Source: Burkholderiaceae bacterium (GTDB lineage: Bacteria; Pseudomonadota; Gammaproteobacteria; Burkholderiales; Burkholderiaceae_C). From it: DNA of 64,000 nt. This document shows positions 8,370-18,090 of the stretch, in pieces. The notes beneath the pieces were generated by a model, which worked only from the letters and a program-made list of their open reading frames with translations, was not told the origin of the DNA and searched no databases. The translations under genes and the position numbers were made by a program. The DNA is taken from NCBI GenBank assembly GCA_024235855.1, contig JACKLN010000015.1, forward strand, positions 10,876 to 74,875, in the 5' to 3' direction. Numbering within the stretch: the stretch's first letter is position 1; each line of letters opens with the position of its first letter.

Positions 8370-9121
8370 GGAGGCGTCGGGTTTCCTGGCACCAGGCGCG
8401 CATCGAGCTGCGCCCAGTGCGCCGGATCATAGGTCCAGTCCCCGATGTCCGGCGCCCCCAGGGCATGGGCCAGGTGGGCCTGGAACGCCGCGCGCGGGAC
8501 TTCGTGCGCGCCGAACGACGCCAGGTGGCCGGTGTGCTGCTGGCAGTCCACCCAGGCCACGCCGCGCGCGCGGCAGGCCGCCACCAGCGCGGCCAGGGCC
8601 AGCTTGGACGCATCGGTGGCGTGCGAGAACATCGACTCGCCGAACACCATGCGGCCGATGCTGACGAAGTACAGGCCGCCGACGAGCTGGCCATCGACCC
8701 AGGTCTCCACGCTGTGGGTGCGCCCGGCGGTGTGCCAGGCCACGTAGGCGCGCACCATGTCGGGCACGATCCAGGTGCCGTCCTGGCCCTCGCGCGGCGT
8801 GGCGGCGCAGTGGCGCATCACGCGCGCGAAGTCCCCATCGAAGCGGATGCTGCAGCCCGGCGTGGCGAGGAAGCGCTGCAGGGTCTTGCGCAGCGAGCGG
8901 TGCAGCTTGAAGCCGGCTACCGGCAGCACCATGCGCGGGTCGGGACTCCACCACAGCACCGGCTGCCCGGGGCCGAACCAGGGGAACAGGCCGAGGCGGT
9001 AGGCCTCGTCCAGGCGCGCTGGGGTCAGTGCGCCGCCAGCGGCGACGAGGCCTGGTATGTCCTCCGGCACCGTGCCCGGGCGGGGCAGGGGAAGGGCGTC
9101 ATCGATCCAGTGGACCATCAC
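8366..9121 (-). CDS. aat: Leucyl/phenylalanyl-tRNA--protein transferase
   Basis: A 251-residue Aat protein. It transfers Leu or Phe from tRNA to proteins with N-terminal Lys or Arg in the cytoplasm, creating primary destabilising residues for ClpS/ClpAP. Recognisable family segments are PGLVAAGGALTPARLDEAYRLG-type N-terminus, GLFPWF, WWSPDPRMVL, SVETWVDGQLVGGLYFVSIGRMVFGESMFS in the core, and DCQQHTGHLASFGAHEVPRAAF near the end. It is the first gene of an aat-bpt pair on the minus strand; no promoter was identified in the large gap upstream. Confidence 0.95.
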   Translation of the reverse strand: MMVHWIDDALPLPRPGTVPEDIPGLVAAGGALTPARLDEAYRLGLFPWFGPGQPVLWWSPDPRMVLPVAGFKLHRSLRKTLQRFLATPGCSIRFDGDFARVMRHCAATPREGQDGTWIVPDMVRAYVAWHTAGRTHSVETWVDGQLVGGLYFVSIGRMVFGESMFSHATDASKLALAALVAACRARGVAWVDCQQHTGHLASFGAHEVPRAAFQAHLAHALGAPDIGDWTYDPAHWAQLDARLVPGNPTPP

Positions 9122-9639
9122 CGGCTCACGACCCGGAGCGGCCGTTGGATATCGCGTTCGAAGGTCGACGCGACAAGGCGGTGGCGAGTTGGCCTGTGGC
9201 GCTTAGGTCGAGCGGTCTCCGCTGCGCTCCGACTGCCCTGCGCTTCTCGGTCTCATGGCCCGCGGCCGAACTCACTTCGCTCACTGCGTTCGCTGCGTTC
9301 GGACGGCGTCCGCGAGTCAGTGCACGAAGCGCGCTGGCGTGCGCGGCCATGAGCCCTGCGATGCTCGGCGCTCTCATGCGCGCCGCAGGCCAACCCGCCC
9401 CCGCCTTGCGGGCAGGCACAGGCACCCCGCGAGAGGACCGCCGCTGCGTCCGCGCGCAGCGAAGCGGTCGGCCGGCAGGCCCACTCGTCAAACTGGCTGG
9501 AGTCCCCCTCCCGGAGGGGGGCTGGCGGGGAGCCGTCGAGCATGCTGGAGCCCCTTCCCGGAGGGGGCTCGGGGGAGCCCACGGAAACCGGGTCCCCGGA
9601 CCCAAAGCGGCCGTAGGCCGCTTTGGGTCGAAACCAGAC
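9122..9639. other. 518-bp non-coding gap with several hairpins
   Basis: No convincing gene was seen between the divergent-facing ends of aat and the peptidase gene. The sequence is rich in dyads. CTCATGGCC at 9252-9260 pairs with GGCCATGAG at 9345-9353, around an inner stretch full of short TTCGCT/GCGTTCG repeats. Two similar GC hairpins lie at 9504-9521 and 9548-9570, each with a CCCCTCC/GGAGGGG-like stem. A perfect 12-bp stem follows at 9601-9627. Open frames on both strands exist but lack family features. The left part should hold the aat promoter; none could be picked out. Confidence 0.6.
9601..9627 (-). terminator. 12-bp perfect hairpin after the S9 peptidase gene
   Basis: CCCAAAGCGGCC, a 3-base loop and GGCCGCTTTGGG form a perfect stem 12 bases beyond the stop of the peptidase gene. 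No clear T-run follows, which is usual in such GC-rich genomes. Its position fits a terminator for the yaeQ-peptidase transcript. Confidence 0.55.
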
Positions 9640-11793
9640 TCAGTCGTCACGCCCGATCGTCCGCCACAGGAATGCGTATTCCAGTGCCGCCATGTCGGCC
9701 CGCTGCGCGTTGTCCGCCGCGCCGCCATGACCGCCTTCGATGTTCTCGTAGTACATCGGCGCGTATCCGAACTCGCGCATGCGCGCCGCCATCTTGCGTG
9801 CATGACCCGGATGCACGCGGTCGTCGCGGGTGCTGGTGATGAACAGCACCGCCGGCATCTTCACCCCGGCTTTGACGTTCTGGTAGGGGCTGTAGGTCTT
9901 CAGCACGGCCCAGTCGTCGGCATCGTCGGGGTTGCCGTACTCGGCCATCCATGACGCGCCAGCCAGCAGCAGGTGGTAGCGCCGCATGTCCAGCAGCGGC
10001 ACCTGGCAGACCACGGCGCCGAAGAGTTCCGGGCGTTGCACCATCACCGCGCCCACCAGCAGGCCGCCGTTGCTGCCGCCTTCGATCCCCAGGTGCGCCG
10101 GGCTGGTGATCTTCGCGGCGATCAGGTCCTCGGCCACGGCGGCGAAGTCGTCGTAGCTCTTCTGCTTGTGACGTTTCACCGCAGCCTGGTGCCAGGCGGG
10201 GCCGAACTCGCCGCCGCCGCGGATGTTGGCCAGCACGAAGACGCCGCCGCGCGCCAGCCAGCTGCTGCCGATGCTGCCGGAGTAGAAGGGCTGCATCGAC
10301 ACCTCGAAGCCGCCGTAGCCGTACAGCAGCGTCGGGTTGCGACCGTTGGCGGTGGCGCCCTTGGGCCAGACCACGAAGTACGGCACGCGGGTGCCGTCGC
10401 GGCTGGTGGCGAAACGCTGTTCCACGCGCATGCCCTCGCCGTCGAAGTAGCGCGGCCGCGATTTCAGCGTCGCCATGTCGCCGCCGGTGGCGTCGGCCAG
10501 CATCAGCGAGTCGGGCGTGAGGAAGTCGGTGTAGCTCACCAGCAGCTGCTCGGCCAGCGCGTCGGTCTTCAGCAGCGGGTCGTGCAGCGCCTGCACGCTC
10601 AGCGCGCCGGGGTGGGGCGCGGGCAGGTCGCGCCGCGTCCAGGCATCGGCCACCGCAACGCCCGGCTGCCAGGTCTCGAGCCGGCTGGCCACGTTGTCCA
10701 GCACGTTGAGCACCAGGCGCGAGGCCGTGCCCGTGAACCCGGCCAGCGAGCGCGTGGCCGTGGGCGTGAACAGGGCCTGCCAGCGGGCATCACCCCCGGT
10801 GACGAAGGCCTCGGCGTCGCCCACGATCAGGCTGCCGCGCGGCCAGCTGCGGCCGCCCGAGGCCCAGTCGCTGCGCAGTTCCACCAGCACGTGGCGGCGC
10901 CAGAAGCTCACGCTGGCATCCTCCGGCTTGGCCAGCGGCACCCACCGCCCGCCCTGCCACAGGAACTGCTGCGAACGGTAGAAGTCCAGCGCGCGCGTGA
11001 GCACGGTGCGCTCGTAGCCCGGCTCGCGGTCGACGCTGATCCACACGCCGACGTCGGCTTTCTCGCCCTCGAACACCGTCTCGGCCTCGGCCAGCGGCTG
11101 GCCGCGCCGCCAGCGCTTGACGATGCGTGGGTAGCCGGCATCGGTCATGCTGCCGGGCCCGAAGTCGGTGCCGACGTAGACGGCGTCGGCGTCGAGCCAG
11201 TCGAGGCTGCTCTTGGCCTCCGGCAGCGCGAAGCCACCGTCGACGAAGCGCTTGTCGACGAGGTCGAACTCGCGCACCACGCTCGCGTCGGCGCCACCGC
11301 GCGACAGCGACACCAGCGCGCGCCGGTAGTCCGGCCCGTAGGCCGTGGCGCCGGCCCAGACCCAGTTCTCGCCTTCGGCCCGACCCAGGGCATCGAGGTC
11401 GAGCACCGTCTCCCAGGCCGGCTCTGTCTTGCGGAACTCGGCCAGTGTGGTGCGCCGCCACAGGCCGCGCGGGTGGCGCTCGTCCTGCCACAGGTTGTAG
11501 AGCCAGTCGCCACGGCGGTTGACGGCCGGGATCTTCTCCTTCGAGTCGAGGATGGCGCGGATGCGGTCGCGGGTGGCGCTGAAGCCGGGTTCGGCTTCCA
11601 GGACCTTGCGGGTCTCGGCGTTGCGCTCGCGCACCCAGGCCAGGGCGCGCTCGCCGGTCACGTCCTCCAGCCAGAGGTAGGGATCTCGGTCCGGGGTGGC
11701 GTTCATCGTGGCGGCGGCAGCGAGTGCAGACATGGGCAGGGTGGGGCAGGTGGCCAGCAGCGAGGCGGCCAGCAGGCGTCGGCGGTCGATCAT
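9640..11793 (-). CDS. Secreted prolyl oligopeptidase family serine peptidase (S9A)
   Basis: A 717-residue S9 peptidase. The start at 11793 is chosen because it gives a signal peptide (IDRRRLLAASLLATC) and an ATGA overlap with yaeQ. An N-terminal beta-propeller region begins with DPYLWLEDVTGERALAWV, typical for the family. The C-terminal alpha/beta-hydrolase domain shows the nucleophile Ser574 in GGSNGG, the acid Asp near 657 in TRDDRVHP, and His689 in EGGHGG. These enzymes cleave short peptides after proline or related residues. The signal suggests export; an Arg-Arg is present but the Tat motif is incomplete. Followed by a strong hairpin. Confidence 0.92.
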   Translation of the reverse strand: MIDRRRLLAASLLATCPTLPMSALAAAATMNATPDRDPYLWLEDVTGERALAWVRERNAETRKVLEAEPGFSATRDRIRAILDSKEKIPAVNRRGDWLYNLWQDERHPRGLWRRTTLAEFRKTEPAWETVLDLDALGRAEGENWVWAGATAYGPDYRRALVSLSRGGADASVVREFDLVDKRFVDGGFALPEAKSSLDWLDADAVYVGTDFGPGSMTDAGYPRIVKRWRRGQPLAEAETVFEGEKADVGVWISVDREPGYERTVLTRALDFYRSQQFLWQGGRWVPLAKPEDASVSFWRRHVLVELRSDWASGGRSWPRGSLIVGDAEAFVTGGDARWQALFTPTATRSLAGFTGTASRLVLNVLDNVASRLETWQPGVAVADAWTRRDLPAPHPGALSVQALHDPLLKTDALAEQLLVSYTDFLTPDSLMLADATGGDMATLKSRPRYFDGEGMRVEQRFATSRDGTRVPYFVVWPKGATANGRNPTLLYGYGGFEVSMQPFYSGSIGSSWLARGGVFVLANIRGGGEFGPAWHQAAVKRHKQKSYDDFAAVAEDLIAAKITSPAHLGIEGGSNGGLLVGAVMVQRPELFGAVVCQVPLLDMRRYHLLLAGASWMAEYGNPDDADDWAVLKTYSPYQNVKAGVKMPAVLFITSTRDDRVHPGHARKMAARMREFGYAPMYYENIEGGHGGAADNAQRADMAALEYAFLWRTIGRDD

Positions 11794-12347
11794 GGGGCGG
11801 GATGCAGGCGCTGGGGGTGGATTTCGACCATGCGCTCGCCGTGCACGACGAGCACCTGGCCTTCCTGCACGTTGACCTGCAATTGCATCGAGCGTTCCGC
11901 CAGCGCTCCCAGGGCCTGCGACTGCGCGGCCGGCAACTGCCAGACGGCCAGGTTGCGCTGGCGCGCCATCCGCGTGGCCAGGCCCTGCCACCAGATCGGG
12001 GTGGACGCGGCATAGGCCCAGATGCCCACCTGCCCGGCCCGGCCGCAGGCGCGCAGCAGCCGGCGCTCGTCGGGCTGGCCGACCTCGATCCACTGGCGCA
12101 GCGTGCCGTCCAGCGCGTGGCGCCAGAGGTCGGGCTCGTCGGTGTCCGACAGGCCGCGGGCGAAGACCAGGGCGCCGTCGTGGTCGTCCTCGGGCACGCT
12201 CAGGGCGAAGGCCAGCAGGCGCACCATCAATCGTTCCTCGGTCTCCGACGGGTGCAGGGCCAGCGTCAGCGCGTGGTCGGCGTAGAGGCCGCGGTCCATG
12301 TCCGCGATCTGCAGCGTGGCCTTGTAGATGGTGGATTTAAGGGCCAA
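11790..12347 (-). CDS. yaeQ: YaeQ family protein
   Basis: This 185-residue protein matches YaeQ, a PD-(D/E)XK nuclease-fold family; the E. coli protein is of similar length and was first linked to RfaH suppression. The start is a TTG at 12347 (Leu-Ala-Leu-Lys-Ser-Thr-Ile-Tyr-Lys), selected because the family begins at this motif and because no ATG or GTG lies nearby. Family features include the DMDRGLYADHALTLALHPSETEERLMVRLL stretch and the DLWRHALDGTLRQWIEVGQPDERRLLRACGRA stretch. It overlaps the peptidase start by 4 bases. Its biochemical role remains unclear. Confidence 0.88.
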   Translation of the reverse strand: MALKSTIYKATLQIADMDRGLYADHALTLALHPSETEERLMVRLLAFALSVPEDDHDGALVFARGLSDTDEPDLWRHALDGTLRQWIEVGQPDERRLLRACGRAGQVGIWAYAASTPIWWQGLATRMARQRNLAVWQLPAAQSQALGALAERSMQLQVNVQEGQVLVVHGERMVEIHPQRLHPAP

Positions 12348-12611
12348 GTGGCAAGGCGCCAACGGACGGCGCGGGGCGGGAGAGGGCGACACTGTGCCAC
12401 AGCACGAAGGAAGGCCGATGACGGGGACGCGGTCGTGTGCACCGGTTGCACCGCACGGGCGTTCAGCAGCGGCAAACCTGGTTCTGGCAGGCGGTGGCAT
12501 CATTTGGGGTTGCCCGGCCACGAGCCAGGCAACCATGAACAACATGGCGCGTGGATCGACCAGCCGCGGCCATGCCGAACTGACGCGATGCTCTGAAAGG
12601 GAAGCCCTGCC

Positions 12612-13313
12612 ATGCCCCACTTCGTTATCTGCCCCGTCCCGACCCCAGCCCTGGCCCGCACGGCAGCCCTGGCCCTGGTGACCGTGCTGGCCCTGCCCCT
12701 GCCGGCGCAGGCCCAGAAGTCCCTCGGCAGCGGCAGCGGCAGCGGCCCGGTCATGACGCGTGACGAACTGCGCGCCTGTCTGAAGCAGCAGGCGACGCTG
12801 AAGACGATGGTCGAGCAGTACGAGAAGGAAAAGGCCGATCTCGAGCGCGAGAGGGACGACATTCAGGCGGCGCGAAAGGCGCTCGAAGCCGAAAGCGGGG
12901 GCGTGCAGGCCGATGCAGCCAAGATCAACGAACTCAACGCGCGTACGCAGGCACTGACCCAGCGCATCGAGGAGTGGAACGCCAGATGGCAGGAGTTCGA
13001 GAAGTCCGGCCGCAGCGGCCCGTTGGTCGATCGGCAGCGTCGCCGTCTGGTGGCAGAGAAGCGCGAGATGGAGGCGGAAGAGCAGGAACTCACTGCGCAG
13101 CGTGAATCCCTGGGTGGCGTCGGCGGCGGGGCCGCGGAGGTCAACGCCAAGGTCGAGGCGCTCAACGCCCGCACCGTGGCCTGGAACGAACGCAACAAGC
13201 AGGTGGTCAAGAAGGGCGAGGACCTGACGCAGGAGCGCGACCTGTGGGCGTCGGAGTGCGGCAGCCGCCGCTACCGCGAGGACGACGAGATCGCCATCCG
13301 CAACGGCAAGTGA
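12612..13313 (+). CDS. Secreted coiled-coil protein of unknown function
   Basis: Not a family I can name. The 233-residue product has a signal peptide (about 1-35, cleavage near AQAQK), a Ser/Gly linker, then long charged helices from about residue 50 to 150 (QYEKEKADLERERDDI, LEAESGG, REMEAEEQEL) that should form a coiled coil. A conserved-looking Cys near residue 56 (RACLKQ) and another near 217 (ASECGSR) could form a disulfide across the rod. An AAAGGGAAG-type Shine-Dalgarno lies upstream. It precedes oligopeptidase A by 7 bases and is probably co-transcribed. A periplasmic structural role is possible but unproven. Confidence 0.75.
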   Translation: MPHFVICPVPTPALARTAALALVTVLALPLPAQAQKSLGSGSGSGPVMTRDELRACLKQQATLKTMVEQYEKEKADLERERDDIQAARKALEAESGGVQADAAKINELNARTQALTQRIEEWNARWQEFEKSGRSGPLVDRQRRRLVAEKREMEAEEQELTAQRESLGGVGGGAAEVNAKVEALNARTVAWNERNKQVVKKGEDLTQERDLWASECGSRRYREDDEIAIRNGK

Positions 13314-13320
13314 GCACCCG

Positions 13321-15405
13321 ATGACGCCCGCCCTCGACAACCCCTTGCTGCAGCCCTGGACGGCGCCGTTCGGCCTGCCCGACTTCGTCGCCATTCGTCC
13401 AGAGCACTTCGAGCCGGCCTTCCGCGCCGTCATGGACGCGCACCGGCAGGAACTGGCGGCCATCGTCGCCGACCCGGCGGCGCCCGACTTCGACAACACC
13501 CTGGTGCCCTTCGACCGCAGCGGCCGCGCGCTCGGGCGCATCGCCTCGGTCTTCTACAACCTCACCGCGTCGCACACCAACCCGGCGCTGCAGGCGGTGC
13601 AGCGGGCCATGGCCGGGCCGCTGGCGGCGCACGACAACGCGATCTACCTCGACGCCGGCCTGTTCGCACGCATCGAGGCGGTGCACGAGCAGCGCGCCGC
13701 GCTGGGCCTGAGCCCGGAGCAGCTGCGCCTGCTCGAGCGCGTGCACCTGGACTTCGTTCGCGCCGGTGCCCGGCTGCAGGGCGAGGCCCGCAGCCGCTAC
13801 GCCAGCGTGATGGAGCAACTCGCGGCGCTGACCACGCGGTTCGCGCAGAACGTGCTGCACGACGAATCGAGCTGGCACCTGGTGCTGGCCGACGAAGCCG
13901 ACTTGGCCGGCCTGCCCGGCTTCGTGCGCGCTGCGGCGCGCCAGGCCGCCGAGGACCGAGGGCTCGCCGGCCAGGCCGTGATCACGCTGTCGCGGTCGCT
14001 GATCGTGCCCTTCCTGACCTTCTCCGAGCGGCGCGACCTGCGCGAGCAGGCCTGGCGCGCCTGGACCAGCCGCGGCGAACACGCCGGCGAGCACGACAAC
14101 CGCGAGGTGGCGCGCGACATCCTGCGCCTGCGCGGCGAGCAGGCCCGTCTGCACGGGCACGCCAGCTACGCCGACTACGCGCTGGCCGACACCATGGCCG
14201 GCACGCGCACCAACGTGCAGCAGCTGCTCGACCAGGTCTGGCCGCGCGCACTCGCGGCGGTGCAGCGCGAGCGCGCCGCGCTGCGCGAAGCCATGGACGC
14301 GGCGGGTGTCGACCCGGCCCAGGCCATCGAGGCCTGGGACTGGCGCTACTGGGCGGAGAAGGTGCGCCAGGACAAGTACGCCATCGACGACGCCGAGATC
14401 AAACCTTACTTCCCGCTGCCGGCCATGGTGCAGGCCGCCTTCGATTGCGCCGGCCGCCTGTTCGGCCTGCAGTTCGTCGAGCGGGCCGACCTGCCGGTCT
14501 ACCACCCCGACGTGAAGGCCTACGAGGTGCGCAATGCCGACGGCAGCCCCGTCGGCGTGTTCCTGCAGGACAACTTCGCGCGGCCCAGCAAGCGCAGTGG
14601 CGCCTGGATGAGCAGCCTGCGCTGGCAGAGCCGCAACGGCGTGGGCGGCGCGGCCGAGCTGCCGGTGATCCTGAACAACAACAACTTCGCCAAGGGCTCG
14701 CCCGGCGAGCCGACGCTGCTGTCGGCCGATGACGCGCGCACGCTGTTCCACGAGTTCGGACATGGCCTGCACGGCCTGCTGTCGAACGTGCACTTCGAGC
14801 GCCTGTCGGGCACCCAGGTGCTGCGCGACTTCGTCGAGCTGCCGTCGCAGATCTTCGAGCACTGGATCACCGAGCCCGAAGTGCTCAAGCGCCATGCGCG
14901 CCACTGGCAGACCGGCGAGCCCATCCCCGATGCGCTGATCGAACGCCTGCAGGCGGCGCGCCGCTTCAACCAGGGCTACGAGACCGTGCGCTACACCGGC
15001 AGTGCCATCGTCGACATGGCCGTGCACGCGCGCACCGAGGCCGAGCCGCCGGCCGACCTGTGCGCCTTCGAGGCCGAGCTGCTGGCCAGCCTGGGCCACC
15101 CGGCGCCGGTGGGCATCAACCACCGGCTGGTGCACTTCCAGCACCTGTTCTCCGGCTCGGGCTACGCGGCCGGCTACTACGTCTACCTGTGGGCCGAGGT
15201 GCTGGACGCCGACGGCTACGACGCCTTCATCGAGGCCGGCAGCCCGTTCGACCCGGGCGTGGCGCAGGCGCTGCGGCAGCACATCTATGCCGCCGGCAAC
15301 AGCGTCGAGCCGGGTGCCGCCTACGCCGCCTTCCGCGGCCGGGGGCCGTCGGTGCGGCCGCTGCTGGAGAAGCGCGGCCTGCTGGAGGCCGGCGAGCCGG
15401 TCTGA
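13321..15405 (+). CDS. prlC: Oligopeptidase A (M3 family zinc metallopeptidase)
   Basis: A 694-residue M3 peptidase of the usual length for oligopeptidase A. The zinc motif HEFGH begins at His477 (HEFGHGLHGLLS) and the downstream Glu is in the VELPSQIFEHW segment. Other family segments are RFAQNVLHDE and YYVYLWAEVLDADGYDAF. The cytoplasmic enzyme degrades short peptides and signal-peptide fragments. It lies 7 bases after the coiled-coil gene, and its stop is one base from the stop of the convergent histidine kinase, leaving no room for a separate terminator. Confidence 0.95.
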   Translation: MTPALDNPLLQPWTAPFGLPDFVAIRPEHFEPAFRAVMDAHRQELAAIVADPAAPDFDNTLVPFDRSGRALGRIASVFYNLTASHTNPALQAVQRAMAGPLAAHDNAIYLDAGLFARIEAVHEQRAALGLSPEQLRLLERVHLDFVRAGARLQGEARSRYASVMEQLAALTTRFAQNVLHDESSWHLVLADEADLAGLPGFVRAAARQAAEDRGLAGQAVITLSRSLIVPFLTFSERRDLREQAWRAWTSRGEHAGEHDNREVARDILRLRGEQARLHGHASYADYALADTMAGTRTNVQQLLDQVWPRALAAVQRERAALREAMDAAGVDPAQAIEAWDWRYWAEKVRQDKYAIDDAEIKPYFPLPAMVQAAFDCAGRLFGLQFVERADLPVYHPDVKAYEVRNADGSPVGVFLQDNFARPSKRSGAWMSSLRWQSRNGVGGAAELPVILNNNNFAKGSPGEPTLLSADDARTLFHEFGHGLHGLLSNVHFERLSGTQVLRDFVELPSQIFEHWITEPEVLKRHARHWQTGEPIPDALIERLQAARRFNQGYETVRYTGSAIVDMAVHARTEAEPPADLCAFEAELLASLGHPAPVGINHRLVHFQHLFSGSGYAAGYYVYLWAEVLDADGYDAFIEAGSPFDPGVAQALRQHIYAAGNSVEPGAAYAAFRGRGPSVRPLLEKRGLLEAGEPV

Positions 15406-15406
15406 G

Positions 15407-18040
15407 TCAGCCCGGCGGCGCCGGTGATGCCGCGCTGCCGGCGGCGGCCACCGCGGGTGCGGCGCCGGCCAGCGACAGTGGCAGCCGCAGCGTGAAGGTG
15501 GTGCCTTCGCCCGGCGTGCTGTGCACCTGGATGCTGCCCCCCAGGCGGCCGACCAGGGCCTTGACGATGGTCAGCCCGATGCCGGTGCCTTCGATGCCCT
15601 CGCGCTCGACGCCCAGGCGGTTGAAGGGTTCGTAGAGGTGGCGCAGCTGGGCGTCGCTCATGCCACGCCCGGTGTCGGCCACCGTCAGCACCGCCAGCCC
15701 GCCGTCGGCATGGGCGTGCACCGATACCCGCCCCTGTGGCCGGTTGTACTTGATGGCGTTGCCGATCAGGTTGATCAGCACCTGTCGCAGGCGCGTGGCA
15801 TCGCTCCACACGCGCAGCGGCGGCGTGTCGCAGTCGATCGCGACGCCGTGTTCCACGCGCAGCGGCTCCAGCAGCGGCAGCGTCTCGGCCAGCAGAGCGC
15901 GCAGGTCGACGTCGGCCACCGCCACGCGCAGGTCGCCGGCCTCCAGGCCCGCGAGATCGAGCACGTCGTTGATGAGCGACAGCAGGTGTTGGCCCGCCGC
16001 CTCCACGTGCTGCAGCCATTCGCGCGCGGTGGCGTCGGGGTTCCGTGCCAGCAGCAGCTGCGTGAAGCCCAGCACCGCATTCAGCGGCGTGCGCAGCTCG
16101 TGGCTCATGCGGGCCAGGAAGCGGCTCTTCTCCGCATTGGCCTGTTCGGCGGCCTCGCGTTCGCGGCGTTCGGCCTCGGCCCGGCGGTCGGCCGTGACAT
16201 CCCAGTTGACGCCGATGCGTCGCGACGGCGCGCCCGTGCCATCGTCCACGGTGGACGAGCGCGAGGCCAGCCAGTGCACGCTGCCGTCGGGCCAGACGAC
16301 GCGGAAGGCATGCTCGATGACGGCCCCCGGCGTACTGGCTGCGGCCACCTGGCGGCGGGTCGACGCGCGGTCGTCGGGGTGCACGAAGTCCAGCATCTCC
16401 TGGCCGTCGGGCGCGCCCGGGCGCGGTGTGCGCCCCCGCAGCCGCCACATCTGCGCATCCCACTGCGCCTGGCCGGTGCGCAGGTCGAGCTCCCAGGTGC
16501 CGATGCCGGCCCCCCGCGCCGCCAGCGCCGCCCGTTCGTCGGCACGGCGCAGGGCCTCGTCGGCCTGGCGCCGCTCGGTGACGTCGATCGTGATGCCGAA
16601 CATCGTCGGCGGCTCGGTGTCGGCTTCCAGCATCGAGTGCGTCAGCAGGTGCCGCACCTGCCCGTCGCGCCGGACGATGCGCAGTTCTGCCTGCACGTTG
16701 GGCGTGCGGCCGGCCAGCCAGTCGTGAAAGCGCTGGCGGATCAGCGCCCGGTCGTCCGGGTGCACGAAGGTCTCGCGCCATTCCTTCAGCGTGGGCACCT
16801 GGTCTTCCGCGCCCAGACCGTGCAGGGCGCGCATCTGGTCGCTCCAGAACGCACGCTCCGCATGGCCTTCGCGGGCCCAGTAGCCGATACCGGCGGTGCG
16901 GGCGGCAAGGTCGAAGCGCGCCCGCAGGCCGCGTGCACGGGCGTCCTGCGCCCGCTGCGCCGTGATGTCCAGCGCCACCGACAGGATGGCCACCGGCTGG
17001 CCGTCATCGCCCAGTTCCACCGCGCCGCGCATCAGCAGCTGGCGGTAGTGGCCCTGGGCGTCGGCCACGCGAAGTTCGACGTCCACCGGTTGCCCCGTCT
17101 GCAGCACCCGGGCGCTGGCCTCGCGTGCCGCGGCACGGTCCTCCGGGTGCATGTGCGCCGCCACCTGCTCGGCCGCTATCCCGTCCCGTAACGCAGGCAG
17201 ACCCAGGAACTGCAGGCCGGCAGGGTTGAAGTGGTAGCGGCCTTGCCGGAGGTCGTGGCGGACGAGGATCAGGCCGGCCAGGTCGGCCGCCAGGGTGATC
17301 TGCGACCGCGCCTCCGCGTGTTCGCGGGCCAGTGCAACCGCGTCGGTGTCGTCGACGATGATGCCGGTGATCTCCCCGTCCCCGGGGCCATCGGGCACGT
17401 GCCAGTAGGAATGCAGGTGCGCCACACTGCCATCCGGCCGGCGCACGCGGTAGCGGTGGTCGTGCATGCCGGGCTGTGCCTTCGACGACTCGTAGCACCG
17501 CACCAGCCCGTCCCGGTCTTCGTCGACGATGCGGGCCGTGGCCTCGCCCAGGTCCAGCGCGCCGGCCGACTGGGGGACACCCCAGAAGCCGAAGACCTGC
17601 GGATCCCACGCACCACGCTGGCCGCTCGTGTCGCGCGACCAGATGCCGATGCGACCGACATGACGGATCAGGCCCAGCGCCACAGCGTCCTGGGCGCGCG
17701 CCTGCCGCGCTCGCATGTCCGCCGTGGCGTCCTCGAGCACCAGGCGCAACCCGGGGCCGCCGCCTTCGGCGGCGCGCACGCGCACCCATCGCCGCGCATC
17801 CAGCGCCACGGGGGCGTCGGCATCGGTCGCGGGCAGCAGGTGTCCCGGCCAGGCCGCACCGGGTTCGCCCAGCGCGCCGAGCCAGGATCGGGCGGTGGCA
17901 TTGGCCCAGGTCACCGCCGGTTGGCCGTCGAGCACGACCACCGCCACGGGCAGCGCGTCGAGCCAGGCCGCCGCCTCGGGCGTGGGCTCGGCGGGCGATG
18001 AGGGCGACGTCGCGGACACGATGACCGCAGTATGGGGCAC
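15407..18040 (-). CDS. Cytoplasmic multi-PAS sensor histidine kinase
   Basis: An 877-residue sensor kinase with no membrane segment. It has an N-terminal PAS-like region followed by about four more PAS/PAC units, each ending in an FHPDDR or PEDRAA turn and a DITAQR/DVTERR/DVTADRR junction. The HisKA domain has the phosphorylated His647 in MSHELRTPLNA, and the HATPase has the N-box NLIGNAIKYN, DTGRGMSD and GTGIGLTIVK. The Pro/Ala tail carries no receiver domain. No response regulator gene is adjacent, so this is an orphan kinase. The signal sensed is unknown; soluble multi-PAS kinases often sense redox, light or small ligands. Confidence 0.9.
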   Translation of the reverse strand: MPHTAVIVSATSPSSPAEPTPEAAAWLDALPVAVVVLDGQPAVTWANATARSWLGALGEPGAAWPGHLLPATDADAPVALDARRWVRVRAAEGGGPGLRLVLEDATADMRARQARAQDAVALGLIRHVGRIGIWSRDTSGQRGAWDPQVFGFWGVPQSAGALDLGEATARIVDEDRDGLVRCYESSKAQPGMHDHRYRVRRPDGSVAHLHSYWHVPDGPGDGEITGIIVDDTDAVALAREHAEARSQITLAADLAGLILVRHDLRQGRYHFNPAGLQFLGLPALRDGIAAEQVAAHMHPEDRAAAREASARVLQTGQPVDVELRVADAQGHYRQLLMRGAVELGDDGQPVAILSVALDITAQRAQDARARGLRARFDLAARTAGIGYWAREGHAERAFWSDQMRALHGLGAEDQVPTLKEWRETFVHPDDRALIRQRFHDWLAGRTPNVQAELRIVRRDGQVRHLLTHSMLEADTEPPTMFGITIDVTERRQADEALRRADERAALAARGAGIGTWELDLRTGQAQWDAQMWRLRGRTPRPGAPDGQEMLDFVHPDDRASTRRQVAAASTPGAVIEHAFRVVWPDGSVHWLASRSSTVDDGTGAPSRRIGVNWDVTADRRAEAERREREAAEQANAEKSRFLARMSHELRTPLNAVLGFTQLLLARNPDATAREWLQHVEAAGQHLLSLINDVLDLAGLEAGDLRVAVADVDLRALLAETLPLLEPLRVEHGVAIDCDTPPLRVWSDATRLRQVLINLIGNAIKYNRPQGRVSVHAHADGGLAVLTVADTGRGMSDAQLRHLYEPFNRLGVEREGIEGTGIGLTIVKALVGRLGGSIQVHSTPGEGTTFTLRLPLSLAGAAPAVAAAGSAASPAPPG

Positions 18041-18090
18041 GGCGATGGCGCCTTCACAATCGTCGCCTCCGTACCACGCGCCTGCAGCCG

